Origin: CALBPI01 sp039821605
Lineage (GTDB): Bacteria; Pseudomonadota; Gammaproteobacteria; Steroidobacterales; Woeseiaceae
Length of the DNA stretch: 64,000 nucleotides
Assembly (NCBI GenBank): GCA_039821605.1
Contig: JBCBNV010000006.1
Location: 62,001-126,000 of the forward strand
Reading direction: 5' to 3'
A program made the translations under genes and the position numbers. Under the pieces are notes generated by a model. The model saw only the letters and a program-made list of their open reading frames with translations. It made no database searches and was not told where the DNA came from. Below are positions 50,773 to 59,814 of this stretch, piece after piece. The number at the start of each line of letters is the position of its first letter. Position 1 is the first letter of the stretch.

Positions 50773-51962
50773 AGCTTGCGATCGTCATTGTCCTCGCGCT
50801 CGCCCTGAGCACCTTCGGCGCGCATTTCCTGATGGCCGACCCGGGCTACGTGGTCATCGACTTCCGCGGCTACATCATCGAGATGTCCGTGCCCGTCCTG
50901 TTGGCACTCATGCTGCTCGTGCTGTTTGGCGTCTGGCTCCTCGTGAAACTCTGGCGCGCGCCGCGACGGCTGGGCGAGGCTGCGGCCAGCTTCCAGGGCA
51001 AGCGCGCTGGCAAACGCTTCACCCAGGGGCTCATCGAGGTTGCCGAGGGCAACTATGCGCGCGGTGAGAAGCTGCTCACGCGCGGCGCGGGCAAGGCCGA
51101 CGCGCCCCTGCTCAACTACCTGGCGGCTGCGCGCGCGGCCCAGCTGCAGAACGAAGACGGGCGCCGCGACAACTGGCTCAAACTGGCCTGGGAGCAGCAG
51201 CCCGAGGCCTCGAGCGCAATCCTGCTGACGCAAGCCGAGCTGCAGATAGCGCACGGCCAGCACGAGCTCGCGCAGGCGACGCTCAAGCGGCTCGACGAGG
51301 AAGAGAAGGGCCGCGGACAGGCCGTGGTGTTGCTCGCGCGGCTCTACGCTGATCTCGGCGACTGGCGCGCGCTCGGCGACTTGTTGCCGCGGCTGCGCAA
51401 AATTGGCAAGCCCGGCCGCGAACAACTCGACGCCTGGACCGTGCGCGTGCACGTCCACGCGCTCAGTGACACGGCCTCACACTCGGGTGACATTCCGCGT
51501 GCCTGGGAGGACGTGCCCGGCCGGCTGCGCAAAGACGTCACGCTGCGCATCGCCTACATCGACGCGCTTTTGGCTACGGGCAGCCAGGCGAGCGCGGAGC
51601 GCGAGCTCCGGCAAATGCTCAAGACCACCTGGCACCCCAAGCTCGTGCTGCGCTACGGCGAAATTTCGACCGATGACCCCAATGCGCAGCTCGAGCAGGC
51701 CGAGCGCTGGCTCGACAAGCATGGCGATGACGCCGAGCTGCTGCTCACGGCCGGCCGTCTTTGCATGGCCAACAAGCTCTGGGGAAAGGCGCGCAGCTAC
51801 ATCGAGTCGTCGCTGGCGACGCGCCCCATGCCCGCAGCCTACGCGAGCTACGGACAGCTGCTGACACAACTGGGCGAAAGCGGTGCCGCGGCCGACGCCT
51901 TCCGCCAGGGTTTGGCCATCGTCGCCGACGACACACTGGCCCTGCCCAAGCCGCTGGACTGA
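50769..51962 (+). CDS. hemY: HemY-like TPR membrane protein
   Basis: The 397-residue protein overlaps hemX by four bases (ATGA). Two N-terminal transmembrane helices (1-20 and about 39-62) enclose the DPGYVVIDFRGYIIEMSVPV segment typical of HemY. The rest is a helical TPR-like domain: RFTQGLIEVAEGNYARGEKL, DAPLLNYLAAARAAQLQ, HDELAQ-like repeats and LLLTAGRLCMANKLWGKARS. It is the proteobacterial HemY, unrelated to protoporphyrinogen oxidase of the same name. It may help couple porphyrin enzymes at the inner membrane. Confidence 0.9.
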   Translation: MKLAIVIVLALALSTFGAHFLMADPGYVVIDFRGYIIEMSVPVLLALMLLVLFGVWLLVKLWRAPRRLGEAAASFQGKRAGKRFTQGLIEVAEGNYARGEKLLTRGAGKADAPLLNYLAAARAAQLQNEDGRRDNWLKLAWEQQPEASSAILLTQAELQIAHGQHELAQATLKRLDEEEKGRGQAVVLLARLYADLGDWRALGDLLPRLRKIGKPGREQLDAWTVRVHVHALSDTASHSGDIPRAWEDVPGRLRKDVTLRIAYIDALLATGSQASAERELRQMLKTTWHPKLVLRYGEISTDDPNAQLEQAERWLDKHGDDAELLLTAGRLCMANKLWGKARSYIESSLATRPMPAAYASYGQLLTQLGESGAAADAFRQGLAIVADDTLALPKPLD

Positions 51963-51965
51963 CTC

Positions 51966-52835
51966 TTGGCGGAGCCTGCCGTACTCATCGCCGGCGCGGG
52001 CTACACGGGCGATCGGCTCGCAGCGGCGCTGGTGCAGAACCGTCGCCGCGTGGCGCTGCTTTCGCGACAGCCCGCGGCACACACGGGCGCCACGCCCCTT
52101 CCCGAGGATCTCGATGCGCCCGTCATGGACGGCCGCCTCAACGCCTGGCTGCGGGGTGACCCGCTGGCACTCGTCTACCTCGTGCCACCCGACGACGATG
52201 ACACGGCAACCGAAGACGGTCGGCTGCGGCGCCTGTTGCAGGCCCTGGGCAGCGCACCCGAGCGCGTGGTGCTCGCCAGCACGAGCGGTGTCTACGGCGA
52301 CCGCGGCGGTCGCGTCACGCCCGAGTCCACACCCGTGAACCCGCAAACCGCGCGTGCCAGGCGTCGCGTGCGCCTCGAACAGACCCTGGCCGACAGCGAT
52401 GCGCCGTCGACCGTCGTGTTGCGGATCTCGGGCATCTACGGCCCCGGGCGACTGCCCCTGGCGAGTATCCGCCGCGGCGACCCGATCATCGACCCCGACG
52501 AGGCCGGGCCCGGCAACCGCATCCATGTGGACGACCTCGTGGCCACCTGCAACGCCGCACTCGACCACCCGGCACCGCCGGCCTTGGTCAATGTCGCCGA
52601 CGGCGACCACACCTCGTCCAGCGACTTCACCTTGGCCGTGGCCGACATGGCGGGGCTGGCACCCCCCGAGCGCATCAGCCGCGCTGACGCGCAGCACCGC
52701 CTGAGCCCGGGGAGGCTGTCGTTTCTCAATGAATCCCGGCTACTCGACACGCATGTGCTGCGCGATGCATTGGGCGTCACGCCCACCTACACATTCCACC
52801 GCGACGGCATCGCGGCGAGCCTTGCCGACGACTAG
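51966..52835 (+). CDS. NAD(P)-dependent epimerase/SDR family protein (YeeZ-like)
   Basis: The 289-residue protein starts at TTG 51966, three bases after hemY. The extended-SDR Rossmann motif is VLIAGAGYTGDRLAAAL, slightly divergent from GxxGxxG (GAGYTG). Further landmarks are VLASTSGVYGDRGGRVTPES, with Ser and the Y-x-x-x-K position replaced, and VLRISGIYGPGRLPLASI and NRIHVDDLVATCNAAL. The lack of a clear YxxxK suggests a non-oxidoreductase or altered chemistry, as in the YeeZ group. Its substrate is unknown. It converges with the ParA-like gene, leaving only 7 bp. Confidence 0.8.
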   Translation: MAEPAVLIAGAGYTGDRLAAALVQNRRRVALLSRQPAAHTGATPLPEDLDAPVMDGRLNAWLRGDPLALVYLVPPDDDDTATEDGRLRRLLQALGSAPERVVLASTSGVYGDRGGRVTPESTPVNPQTARARRRVRLEQTLADSDAPSTVVLRISGIYGPGRLPLASIRRGDPIIDPDEAGPGNRIHVDDLVATCNAALDHPAPPALVNVADGDHTSSSDFTLAVADMAGLAPPERISRADAQHRLSPGRLSFLNESRLLDTHVLRDALGVTPTYTFHRDGIAASLADD

Positions 52836-52842
52836 ACCGGCG

Positions 52843-53481
52843 TCAGGGCTGTGAGCGTTTGGAGTTGAGCCACTTGGTCAGCGGCTCCCACTGCTCCGTG
52901 TCGGGCCAGGCCAGGTACTCGGGCAGCTCGAAAATGCTGAGCCCACGGGTGTAGGCGCGCACGTAGTTCTGTGCGTCGCGGAGCCAGGTGAGGTAGGGCA
53001 CGCGCAGCCGCTCGAGGTACTGATCGAGATCGTCGAAGATGAGCGTGTTCTCGCGCACGCGGTTGCCGATCACGCCGATCTTGGCCTGCTTGCGCTCAAC
53101 CTTGCCGACGTTCTGCAGCTCCGAGATGAATTTCGTCGTGGCCTGCATGTCGATCGTCGAAGGCAGCACGGGCACGATGATGGTCTCGGCGTGCTTCACG
53201 AGGTTCGTCAGCTCGGGGCCGTGGCTTCGGGCTGGTGCGTCGATGATCAGCACGTCTGCCGTGCGGGGCAGCTTCTTGAGCCCGTCTTCCGCGGCATTCA
53301 GCCCGACGATGGGTGCCGCGTCAGCGGGTCGTACATCGAGCCAGTCGAGCGCAGAGCGCTGCGGGTCGTAGTCGGCCAGCGCGACGGACTGCCCCTCGAC
53401 GGCGTACATGCCGGCCAGGTTGGTTGCGATCGTGCTCTTGCCGCAACCGCCCTTCGAATTCAGCACCATGATGTGACGCAT
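52843..53481 (-). CDS. Orphan ParA/MinD-family ATPase
   Basis: The 212-residue protein has the deviant Walker A NSKGGCGKSTIATNLAG (with signature Lys) at about 8-24, ALADYDPQRSALDWLD (switch I) and DVLIIDAPARSHGPELTNLV (Walker B). It is short and lacks an N-terminal HTH, so it is the small cargo-positioning type of ParA rather than plasmid P1 type. No ParB or centromere-like repeats are adjacent. Such orphan ParAs place chemoreceptor arrays, carboxysomes or other assemblies; the cargo here is not evident. It diverges from dapF with 106 bp between starts. Confidence 0.88.
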   Translation of the reverse strand: MRHIMVLNSKGGCGKSTIATNLAGMYAVEGQSVALADYDPQRSALDWLDVRPADAAPIVGLNAAEDGLKKLPRTADVLIIDAPARSHGPELTNLVKHAETIIVPVLPSTIDMQATTKFISELQNVGKVERKQAKIGVIGNRVRENTLIFDDLDQYLERLRVPYLTWLRDAQNYVRAYTRGLSIFELPEYLAWPDTEQWEPLTKWLNSKRSQP

Positions 53482-53587
53482 CGCGTACCCCGGTTTGACT
53501 TATTCTGGCGAGCAAACTTATCGACTGGCCGTGCAAATGTCTACGGCGTGTCGTGCGTCGCGTTGCCACAGTGGTGATAATGCGGCG

Positions 53588-54424
53588 ATGCGCATGACCT
53601 TCACCAAGATGCACGGACTCGGCAACGACTTTGTCGTCGTCGATTTACGCGATGCCGATTCGGCTTCGATCGAGGCGGCGACGAACGCACAACGCATTCG
53701 CGAACTCGCCGACCGTCGCACGGGTATCGGCTTCGACCAGTGGCTCACGATCGGCCCGCCCAGCGGCGACCACCTGGCCGACTACCGCGTCTTCAACGCC
53801 GACGGGGGCGAGGTCGAGCAGTGTGGCAATGGCGCGCGCTGCATCGCAGCATGGCTCGCCCGCGCCACGGGTGCCGTGCCTGGAAGCCCGATGCCACTCG
53901 GCAGCCGCGGCGGCGACGTCGTGGCCCAGGTCGACACGGACGGTCTGGTCACCACGACGCTCATGGCGCCCCGCTTTGAACCCGCCGACATTCCGCTGGA
54001 CGCCGACGCGCCCGCCAGGCAATACGCGCTCGGCGATGTCTCGTTCGCCGCGGTCAACGTGGGCAACCCGCACTGTGTCATCTACATCGACACGGCGGTT
54101 GACGCGGCACCGCTGCTCGATATCGCCGCAACGGTGGATACGAGCGGCCGATTTCCCGAGGGCGTCAACGTGGGCATCGCCCAGGTAACCGGCCCGAATC
54201 GCATCGATTTACGCGTTCGCGAACGCGGTGTTGGCGAAACACGCGCCTGCGGTACGGGGGCCGCTGCAGCGGCCGTCATCGGCCTGCGCGATGACCGGAT
54301 TTCAGGCCCCGTACACGTGCAGCTTGCAGGCGGCACGCTCGTGGTAGACTGGCGCCCGAGCGGCGGGGGCATCGCTATTTCAGGCCCCGCACAGACCGCA
54401 TATGAGGGCTACGTGACACTATGA
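53588..54424 (+). CDS. dapF: Diaminopimelate epimerase
   Basis: From ATG 53588 the protein is 278 residues. MTFTKMHGLGNDFVVVD opens the fold. The two catalytic Cys residues lie in EVEQCGNGARC and GETRACGTGAAA. FNADGGEVEQ and VNVGNPHCVIYID also match. It interconverts LL- and meso-diaminopimelate for lysine and peptidoglycan. The ORF extends upstream to 53495 into the ParA promoter region, but the HGLGND motif position fixes the start. It overlaps the DUF484 gene by 4 bp, beginning the dapF-DUF484-xerC operon. Confidence 0.96.
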   Translation: MRMTFTKMHGLGNDFVVVDLRDADSASIEAATNAQRIRELADRRTGIGFDQWLTIGPPSGDHLADYRVFNADGGEVEQCGNGARCIAAWLARATGAVPGSPMPLGSRGGDVVAQVDTDGLVTTTLMAPRFEPADIPLDADAPARQYALGDVSFAAVNVGNPHCVIYIDTAVDAAPLLDIAATVDTSGRFPEGVNVGIAQVTGPNRIDLRVRERGVGETRACGTGAAAAAVIGLRDDRISGPVHVQLAGGTLVVDWRPSGGGIAISGPAQTAYEGYVTL

Positions 54425-55131
54425 CCACCGGCGCCAAACCGCGTGCAAGCGCCCCGGCAGCCGTGCTCGATGACGAGACGGTTGCGAACTACCTGAAACA
54501 GAATCCCGAGTTCTTCGAGCGCAACCCGCGTTTGCTGCAGGCACTGGCCCTGCCGCACGAGTCAGGCGGTACCGTGTCGCTCGTCGAACGCCAGGTGGCG
54601 ACGCTGCGCAACAACGAACGCACCATGAAGCGCAAGCTCAACGAGCTCGTGGGCCTGGCGCGGCGCAACGACGCGCTGGCCAGCCGCATTCACGCCCTCG
54701 CGCTGGCCATGCTCGAGGCCGGCTCGCTGGCCGACACGCTGTCGTCAATCGAGGAACGGCTGCGGCGCAGCTTCTCCGCAGACGAGGCCGTGCTCGTATT
54801 GTTTGGCGACCCCGCGGACTACGCCACGCTGCCGCGCTCGCGCTTCCTGCGCGTGACGCCGCGCGACGACGAGACGCTGGCACCGTTTACAACCTTCCTC
54901 GAGCGCGGCAATCCGCGCTGTGGTCAGGTGCGAGATACGCAACGAGAGTTCCTGTTCGGCGCCTCGGCCGAAGAAATCGGCTCCGTGGCATTGCTACCGC
55001 TGGGCGCAGAAGCCGACATGGGCTTTCTCGCCATCGGCAGCCACAACGCGGAGCACTTCCACCCCGCAATGAGCGTCGACTTCCTGCAACGCATCGGTCA
55101 GATCCTGAGCGTCGCGTTGGCGCGCTTCTAG
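54421..55131 (+). CDS. DUF484 family protein (GAF-like)
   Basis: The 236-residue protein shows the DUF484 start VANYLKQNPEFFERNPRLLQ, then LPHESGGTVSLVERQVATLR, a coiled-coil linker and a GAF-like C-terminal domain with SVALLPLGAEADMGFLAIGS and FLQRIGQILSVALAR. The family is nearly always found between dapF and xerC in gammaproteobacteria, as here, but has no established function. No metal or nucleotide motif is visible. It overlaps dapF by 4 bp and precedes xerC by 11 bp. Confidence 0.92.
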   Translation: MTTGAKPRASAPAAVLDDETVANYLKQNPEFFERNPRLLQALALPHESGGTVSLVERQVATLRNNERTMKRKLNELVGLARRNDALASRIHALALAMLEAGSLADTLSSIEERLRRSFSADEAVLVLFGDPADYATLPRSRFLRVTPRDDETLAPFTTFLERGNPRCGQVRDTQREFLFGASAEEIGSVALLPLGAEADMGFLAIGSHNAEHFHPAMSVDFLQRIGQILSVALARF

Positions 55132-55142
55132 CAACGGGCCAC

Positions 55143-56057
55143 GTGCAGCACGCCGTGGCGCCCGAGACTGACCCGCTCGTCGCCCGCTTCCTGGGCCATC
55201 TCGGCAACGAGCGGCGCCTCTCCGAGCACACGCAAAACGCTTACAGGCGCGACCTGACACAGTTCTCGGCCTGGGCGCGCGACGCCGACGTCTCCGAATG
55301 GCGTGACGTTGAGCCTGCTCACATCAAGGCGTTTGCTGCAGCCCGCTTCCGGCGCGGCTTGTCACCACGCAGCATCTCGCGGGCACTGTCGGCCTTGCGG
55401 GCGTTTTACCGTTACCTGCTGCGCGAGCGCGAGGTCACGCGAAACCCGGCCGACGGCGTCACGGCGCCGCGCGCCACGAAACGGCTGCCGGGCACACTCG
55501 ACAGCGACACGATGGCGCGGCTGCTCGACATCCGGGGCGACGAGCCGCTCACGCGCCGCGACCGCGCGATGCTTGAGCTGCTGTACAGCTCCGGGTTGCG
55601 GCTCGCGGAAATCGTGGGACTCAACCTCGGCGACATCGACCTTGCGGACCGCACCGTGCGCGTCACGGGCAAGGGCAGCAAACAACGCATCGTGCCCGTC
55701 GGGCGCAAGGCCATTGCGGCCATGCGCGAGTGGCTCCGCGCGCGCGGCAACCTCGCCGGAGACACCCAGGCCGTTTTCGTGGGCCAGCACGGGCGGCGCA
55801 TCGGCGCGCGCAGCGTGCAACGCCGTGTGGCGCACTGGGCGCGCCAGCAGGGCATCGACGCCCGCGTGTACCCGCACCTGTTCCGCCACTCCTGCGCCAC
55901 GCATGTGCTTGAGTCAAGCCGCGACCTCAGGGGCGTGCAGGAGCTTCTGGGGCACGCCGATATCGCCACGACCCAGATCTACACCCACCTTGATTTCCAG
56001 CACCTGGCACAGATATACGACGAAGCGCATCCCCGCGCGAAACGGCGCCGCGACTGA
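55143..56057 (+). CDS. xerC: Tyrosine recombinase XerC
   Basis: The 304-residue protein starts at GTG 55143. An N-terminal SAM-like core-binding domain (LSEHTQNAYRRDLTQFSAWA) precedes the catalytic domain. That domain has Arg in SSGLRLAEIVGLNLGDID, Lys in GKGSKQRIVPVG, HxxR in PHLFRHSCATHVLES, His in LLGHADIATTQIY and the nucleophile Tyr in TTQIYTHLDFQ. It works with XerD at dif to resolve chromosome dimers. The position after dapF and DUF484 supports XerC rather than XerD. Confidence 0.95.
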   Translation: MQHAVAPETDPLVARFLGHLGNERRLSEHTQNAYRRDLTQFSAWARDADVSEWRDVEPAHIKAFAAARFRRGLSPRSISRALSALRAFYRYLLREREVTRNPADGVTAPRATKRLPGTLDSDTMARLLDIRGDEPLTRRDRAMLELLYSSGLRLAEIVGLNLGDIDLADRTVRVTGKGSKQRIVPVGRKAIAAMREWLRARGNLAGDTQAVFVGQHGRRIGARSVQRRVAHWARQQGIDARVYPHLFRHSCATHVLESSRDLRGVQELLGHADIATTQIYTHLDFQHLAQIYDEAHPRAKRRRD

Positions 56058-56091
56058 GCGGCGGCCGTCCACGACGGGCCAGGAATTCAGC

Positions 56092-56628
56092 ATGCAGCAA
56101 TTTGACGGCACGACGATTGTCGCCGTGCGCCGCGGCGGCAACGTCGCTGTGGCAGGTGACGGCCAGGTCAGCCTGGGCAACACCATCATGAAGGGCAACG
56201 CCCGCAAGGTGCGGCGCCTGTACAAGGACCGGGTCATCGCGGGTTTCGCGGGCGGCACCGCCGACGCCTTCACGCTGTTCGAGCGTTTCGAGCAGAAAAT
56301 GGAGCAGTACGGCAACCTGACGCGCGCAGCCATTGAGCTGGCCAAGGACTGGCGCACCGAAAGGAGCCTGCGCCGCCTCGAGGCGCTGCTCATCATCGCG
56401 GACGCCTCGACAACACTCGTGGTGTCGGGCAACGGTGACGTCATAGAGCCCGAGGACGAGGTGATCGCGATCGGCTCTGGTGGCTCGTTCGCGCTGGCCG
56501 CCGCGCGCGGCATGCTCGCCGCTGGCGACCTCGAGGCCGCCGACATCGCCGAACGCGCCCTGCGCATCGCGGCCGATATCTGCGTCTACACCAACAACAA
56601 CGTTACGCTCGAGCGCATCGACGCCTGA
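56092..56628 (+). CDS. hslV: HslV peptidase of the HslUV protease
   Basis: From ATG 56092 the protein is 178 residues. The propeptide MQQFDG precedes the catalytic Thr of GTTIVAVRRGGNVAVAGDGQ; removal exposes the N-terminal Thr. Other matches are GNTIMKGNARKVRRLY, VIAGFAGGTADAFTLFERFE and VIAIGSGGSFALAAARGML. It assembles as a double hexameric ring and is opened by HslU. The open frame upstream overlaps xerC and is ignored. A short Arg-rich spacer lies between the genes, and hslU begins 38 bp later. Confidence 0.97.
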   Translation: MQQFDGTTIVAVRRGGNVAVAGDGQVSLGNTIMKGNARKVRRLYKDRVIAGFAGGTADAFTLFERFEQKMEQYGNLTRAAIELAKDWRTERSLRRLEALLIIADASTTLVVSGNGDVIEPEDEVIAIGSGGSFALAAARGMLAAGDLEAADIAERALRIAADICVYTNNNVTLERIDA

Positions 56629-56666
56629 GTCCGGCGCGCTCGGGCTGAATCAACGGATTCCCCATC

Positions 56667-57986
56667 ATGTCCATGACCCCCCGTGAAATCGTCCAGGAAC
56701 TGGACAAGCACATCGTCGGCCAGACGGCCGCCAAGCGTGCCGTGGCCATCGCGCTCAGAAACCGCTGGCGGCGCCAGCAGGTAGACGACGCGCTGCGACC
56801 CGAGATCACGCCCAAGAACATCCTCATGATCGGTCCGACCGGTGTCGGCAAAACCGAGATCGCGCGTCGGCTGGCCAAGCTCGCCAACGCGCCGTTCATC
56901 AAGGTCGAGGCCACGAAGTTCACGGAAGTGGGCTACGTGGGCCGCGAAGTTGACTCGATCATCCGCGATCTCGTGGAAACCTCGGTCAAACTCACGCGCG
57001 AGCGCGAGATGGCGAAGGTTCGTCACCGGGCCGAGGACGCGGCCGAGGAACGCATTCTCGATACGCTGCTGCCCGCGCCCATCGCCGGGCAGCCCGACGA
57101 CAAGGCGTCCGATACCAGACAGATTCTCCGCAAGCGCCTGCGCGAGGGCGGTCTCGACGAGCGCGAGATCGAAATCGAGCTCGACTCCACGGCGCTCGGC
57201 GTGGAGATCATGGCGCCGCCGGGCATGGAGGAAATGACGAGCCAGCTGCAGAGCCTGTTCCAGAACGTGGGGCAGGGAAGGCGCAAAACCCGCAAGCTGC
57301 CCATCGCCGAAGCGCTCAAGCTGCTCACCGAAGAGGAAGCGGCCAAGATGCTCGACGAGGAGGCGCTCAAGCAGCAGGCCGTTGAGGCGGCCGAGCAAAA
57401 CGGCATCGTCTTCCTTGACGAAATCGACAAGATCGCGCGCCGCGCCGATGTGGGCGGCGGTGCCGACGTCAGTCGCGAGGGCGTGCAGCGCGACCTGCTG
57501 CCGCTCGTGGAGGGCAGTACGGTCACAACCAAATACGGCATCGTGAAGACCGACCACATCCTGTTCATCGGCTCGGGCGCATTCAGCGTGGCCAAGCCCT
57601 CGGACCTGATCCCCGAGCTGCAGGGTCGCCTGCCCATTCGCGTCGAGCTGGATTCGCTCAAGACCGAGGAGTTCGTGCGCATCCTGACCGAGCCCGACGC
57701 GTCGCTGACGAAGCAGTACGTGGCACTCATGGCGACCGAGGGTGTGACGCTTGAGTTTGTTGACTCGGGCGTGCGGCGCCTGGCCGAGATTGCCTACCGG
57801 GTCAACGAGCAGACCGAAAACATTGGCGCGCGGCGCCTGCACACGGTCATGGAGCGCCTGCTCGACACGATCTCTTTCGAGGCGGCCGACCACAGCGGCC
57901 AGAGCTACCAGATCAACGCGGGTTACGTCGACGAGCACCTGGGCGCGCTCGTCGAAGACGAAGACCTGAGCCGCTACATCCTCTGA
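56667..57986 (+). CDS. hslU: HslU unfoldase ATPase
   Basis: The 439-residue Clp/HSP100 ATPase reads TPREIVQELDKHIVGQTAAK, Walker A IGPTGVGKTEIARRLAKLAN and the pore loop segment FTEVGYVGREVDSIIRDLVE. The intermediate domain (about 110-235, with LLTEEEAAKMLDEEAL) precedes Walker B GIVFLDEIDKIA, VQRDLLPLVEGSTV and sensor-2 IGARRLHTVMERLL. The C-terminus is RYIL, the tail that docks into HslV. It is full length and next to hslV, with a DUF971 gene starting 4 bp later. Confidence 0.97.
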   Translation: MSMTPREIVQELDKHIVGQTAAKRAVAIALRNRWRRQQVDDALRPEITPKNILMIGPTGVGKTEIARRLAKLANAPFIKVEATKFTEVGYVGREVDSIIRDLVETSVKLTREREMAKVRHRAEDAAEERILDTLLPAPIAGQPDDKASDTRQILRKRLREGGLDEREIEIELDSTALGVEIMAPPGMEEMTSQLQSLFQNVGQGRRKTRKLPIAEALKLLTEEEAAKMLDEEALKQQAVEAAEQNGIVFLDEIDKIARRADVGGGADVSREGVQRDLLPLVEGSTVTTKYGIVKTDHILFIGSGAFSVAKPSDLIPELQGRLPIRVELDSLKTEEFVRILTEPDASLTKQYVALMATEGVTLEFVDSGVRRLAEIAYRVNEQTENIGARRLHTVMERLLDTISFEAADHSGQSYQINAGYVDEHLGALVEDEDLSRYIL

Positions 57987-57990
57987 GCCT

Positions 57991-58371
57991 GTGAACGACG
58001 CGGCGCCACCGACCGGGATCACGCTGCGGCGCCAGTCGCGCTGCCTGGAGCTGACCTGGAGCGATGGCCGCAGCGACAGCCTGTCATTCGAATTCCTGCG
58101 CGTGCACTCGCCCTCGGCCGAGGTGCAGGGGCACAGCGCGGACCAGGCCCAGCTGCAGTACGGCAAGCGCGAGGTGCGCATTACGCGCATCGACCCCGTG
58201 GGTCAGTACGCGATCAAACTCATATTCAGCGACGGCCATGACTCAGGTCTGTTCAGCTGGCGCTACCTGCGGGAGCTCGGCGAAACCCAGGAAACCCGCT
58301 GGAAGGCCTATCTCGCGGCGCTTGAGGCGGCGGGCCGCAGCCGCGAGCCTGCGCCGCGCGCAGACCACTAG
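57991..58371 (+). CDS. DUF971 (GBBH-like N-terminal) domain protein
   Basis: The 126-residue protein starts at GTG 57991. It is a lone DUF971 domain: LRRQSRCLELTWSDGRSDSL, LPFEFLRVHSPSA-like FEFLRVHSPSAEVQGH, REVRITRIDPVGQYAIKLIF and GHDSGLFSWRYLRELG. The fold occurs at the N-terminus of gamma-butyrobetaine hydroxylase and in apoptosis-linked assembly proteins. Its free-standing bacterial form may act in Fe-S or protein assembly, but no function is established. In gammaproteobacteria it commonly lies between hslU and ubiE, as here. Confidence 0.9.
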   Translation: MNDAAPPTGITLRRQSRCLELTWSDGRSDSLSFEFLRVHSPSAEVQGHSADQAQLQYGKREVRITRIDPVGQYAIKLIFSDGHDSGLFSWRYLRELGETQETRWKAYLAALEAAGRSREPAPRADH

Positions 58372-58423
58372 CCGCGCCGCGGCTTGCTACAATTCTCCTC
58401 CCAGAAGGCCCGCGGTCACAGCC

Positions 58424-59176
58424 ATGAGCGGAAACGCCGACGACACCACCCATTTCGGCTACGAAACCGTCGACATCGAGGACAAGGCATCACGCGTACG
58501 CGGGGTGTTCGACTCGGTCGCGGGCAACTACGACCTCATGAACGACCTCATGTCGGCCGGCATCCACCGCGTCTGGAAGCGACACACGGTGGCCGCGGCC
58601 GCCGTGCGGCCTGGCATGCACATTCTCGACCTGGCGGGCGGCACGGGTGACCTGGCCATGGCCTTCGCGGAGCGTGTGGGCGAATCGGGCCACATCGTGC
58701 TCGCCGACATCAACGCGGCCATGCTGGAGCAGGGCCGCGATCGACTGCTGGATGCAGGCATCAGCGGCAACGTCGACATCACGCAGTGCGACGCCGAGGC
58801 GTTGCCGTTTGCCGATGGCAGCTTTGATCTCGTAACCATTGCCTTCGGCCTCCGCAACGTGACGCGCAAGGAACAGGCACTGGCCGAAATGTATCGTGTG
58901 CTGCGGCCGGGCGGGCGGCTGTTCGTGCTCGAATTCTCGAAGCCCGACCCGCTGCTGCGACCAGCCTACGACCTGTTCTCATTCTCCGTCCTGCCGACGC
59001 TCGGCAAGCTCGTCGCCAACGACGCCGACAGTTACCGCTACCTGGCCGAGTCGATCCGCATGCACCCCGACCAGGAAACGCTCAAGGGCATGTTCGAGGC
59101 CGCGGGTTTCGAGCGCTGTCGCTACGAAAACCTGACGGGCGGCATCGCGGCCCTGCACATCGGCTCCAAGTTCTAG
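58424..59176 (+). CDS. ubiE: Demethylmenaquinone/ubiquinone C-methyltransferase
   Basis: From ATG 58424 the protein is 250 residues. It reads FGYETVDIEDKASRVRGVFD, VAGNYDLMNDLMSAGIHRVW and the SAM-binding ILDLAGGTGDLAMAFAERVG. DAEALPFADGSFDLVTIAFG, LRNVTRKEQALAEMYRVLRP and YRYLAESIRMHPDQETLKGM complete the UbiE/COQ5 pattern. It methylates C-2 of the ubiquinone precursor with S-adenosylmethionine. It is the first of the ubiE-ubiJ-ubiB trio. The frame to 58064 upstream overlaps the DUF971 gene and is not used. Confidence 0.96.
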   Translation: MSGNADDTTHFGYETVDIEDKASRVRGVFDSVAGNYDLMNDLMSAGIHRVWKRHTVAAAAVRPGMHILDLAGGTGDLAMAFAERVGESGHIVLADINAAMLEQGRDRLLDAGISGNVDITQCDAEALPFADGSFDLVTIAFGLRNVTRKEQALAEMYRVLRPGGRLFVLEFSKPDPLLRPAYDLFSFSVLPTLGKLVANDADSYRYLAESIRMHPDQETLKGMFEAAGFERCRYENLTGGIAALHIGSKF

Positions 59177-59186
59177 GGGACTCCGG

Positions 59187-59813
59187 ATGTTCGACCTCGG
59201 CCCGCTGTTCACCCCGCTCACACTACTCATCAACAAGCGTATTGCTGAGCAAACGCCCGCGCGTGAACTCGCCGAGTCGCTCGAAGGCCAGTGCATGGCC
59301 GTGCGGGTTCGCGACACGGGGCTCGCCGCTTACCTGCAGGTCGATAACGGCAAGCTGCGGCTGCGAACGCGCTACGACGACGAGCCTGAGGTCGTGCTCA
59401 CGGGCAGCCCGATCTCGCTGGCGGAGCTCGCGGGCAAGGACCCGGCGGCCCCCATTCGCGAGGGCCGCGTGCGCATGAGCGGCGACGCGGCTGCCGGGCT
59501 CAAGTTTCAGGGTTTGCTGCGCTTTGCGGCGCCCGATCTGGAAGACGAACTGGCCAACGTGGTGGGCGACGTCGCCGCGCATCAGGCCACGCGCGTGGCG
59601 CGCGGCATCGCGGGCGCGGCTGGCAAGCTCGGCGACCGCATGTATACCAACGTCGGCGACTACCTGACCGAGGGCGCCCAGACGCTGCCGTCGCGCGAGC
59701 AGTTCGACCGCTTCCGCGGCGATGTGGAAACGCTGCGCGACGACGTCGCGCGTGCCGAGGCGCGCTTGCGTTTGCTGCGCGACCGCGTCGCGGCAGAGGA
59801 CGACGAGGCCTGA
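59187..59813 (+). CDS. ubiJ: UbiJ (SCP2-like) ubiquinone accessory factor
   Basis: The 208-residue protein has an SCP2 lipid-binding domain (about 15-105): NKRIAEQTPARELAESLEGQ, VVLTGSPISLAELAGKDPAA and VRMSGDAAAGLKFQGLLRFA. A coiled-coil C-terminal region follows (SREQFDRFRGDVETLRDDVA), as in UbiJ. It binds isoprenoid intermediates and holds the soluble Ubi complex with UbiK, whose gene is at 44668. It lies 10 bp from ubiE and its stop is one base before the ubiB start, the usual gammaproteobacterial order. Confidence 0.93.
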   Translation: MFDLGPLFTPLTLLINKRIAEQTPARELAESLEGQCMAVRVRDTGLAAYLQVDNGKLRLRTRYDDEPEVVLTGSPISLAELAGKDPAAPIREGRVRMSGDAAAGLKFQGLLRFAAPDLEDELANVVGDVAAHQATRVARGIAGAAGKLGDRMYTNVGDYLTEGAQTLPSREQFDRFRGDVETLRDDVARAEARLRLLRDRVAAEDDEA

Positions 59814-59814
59814 C

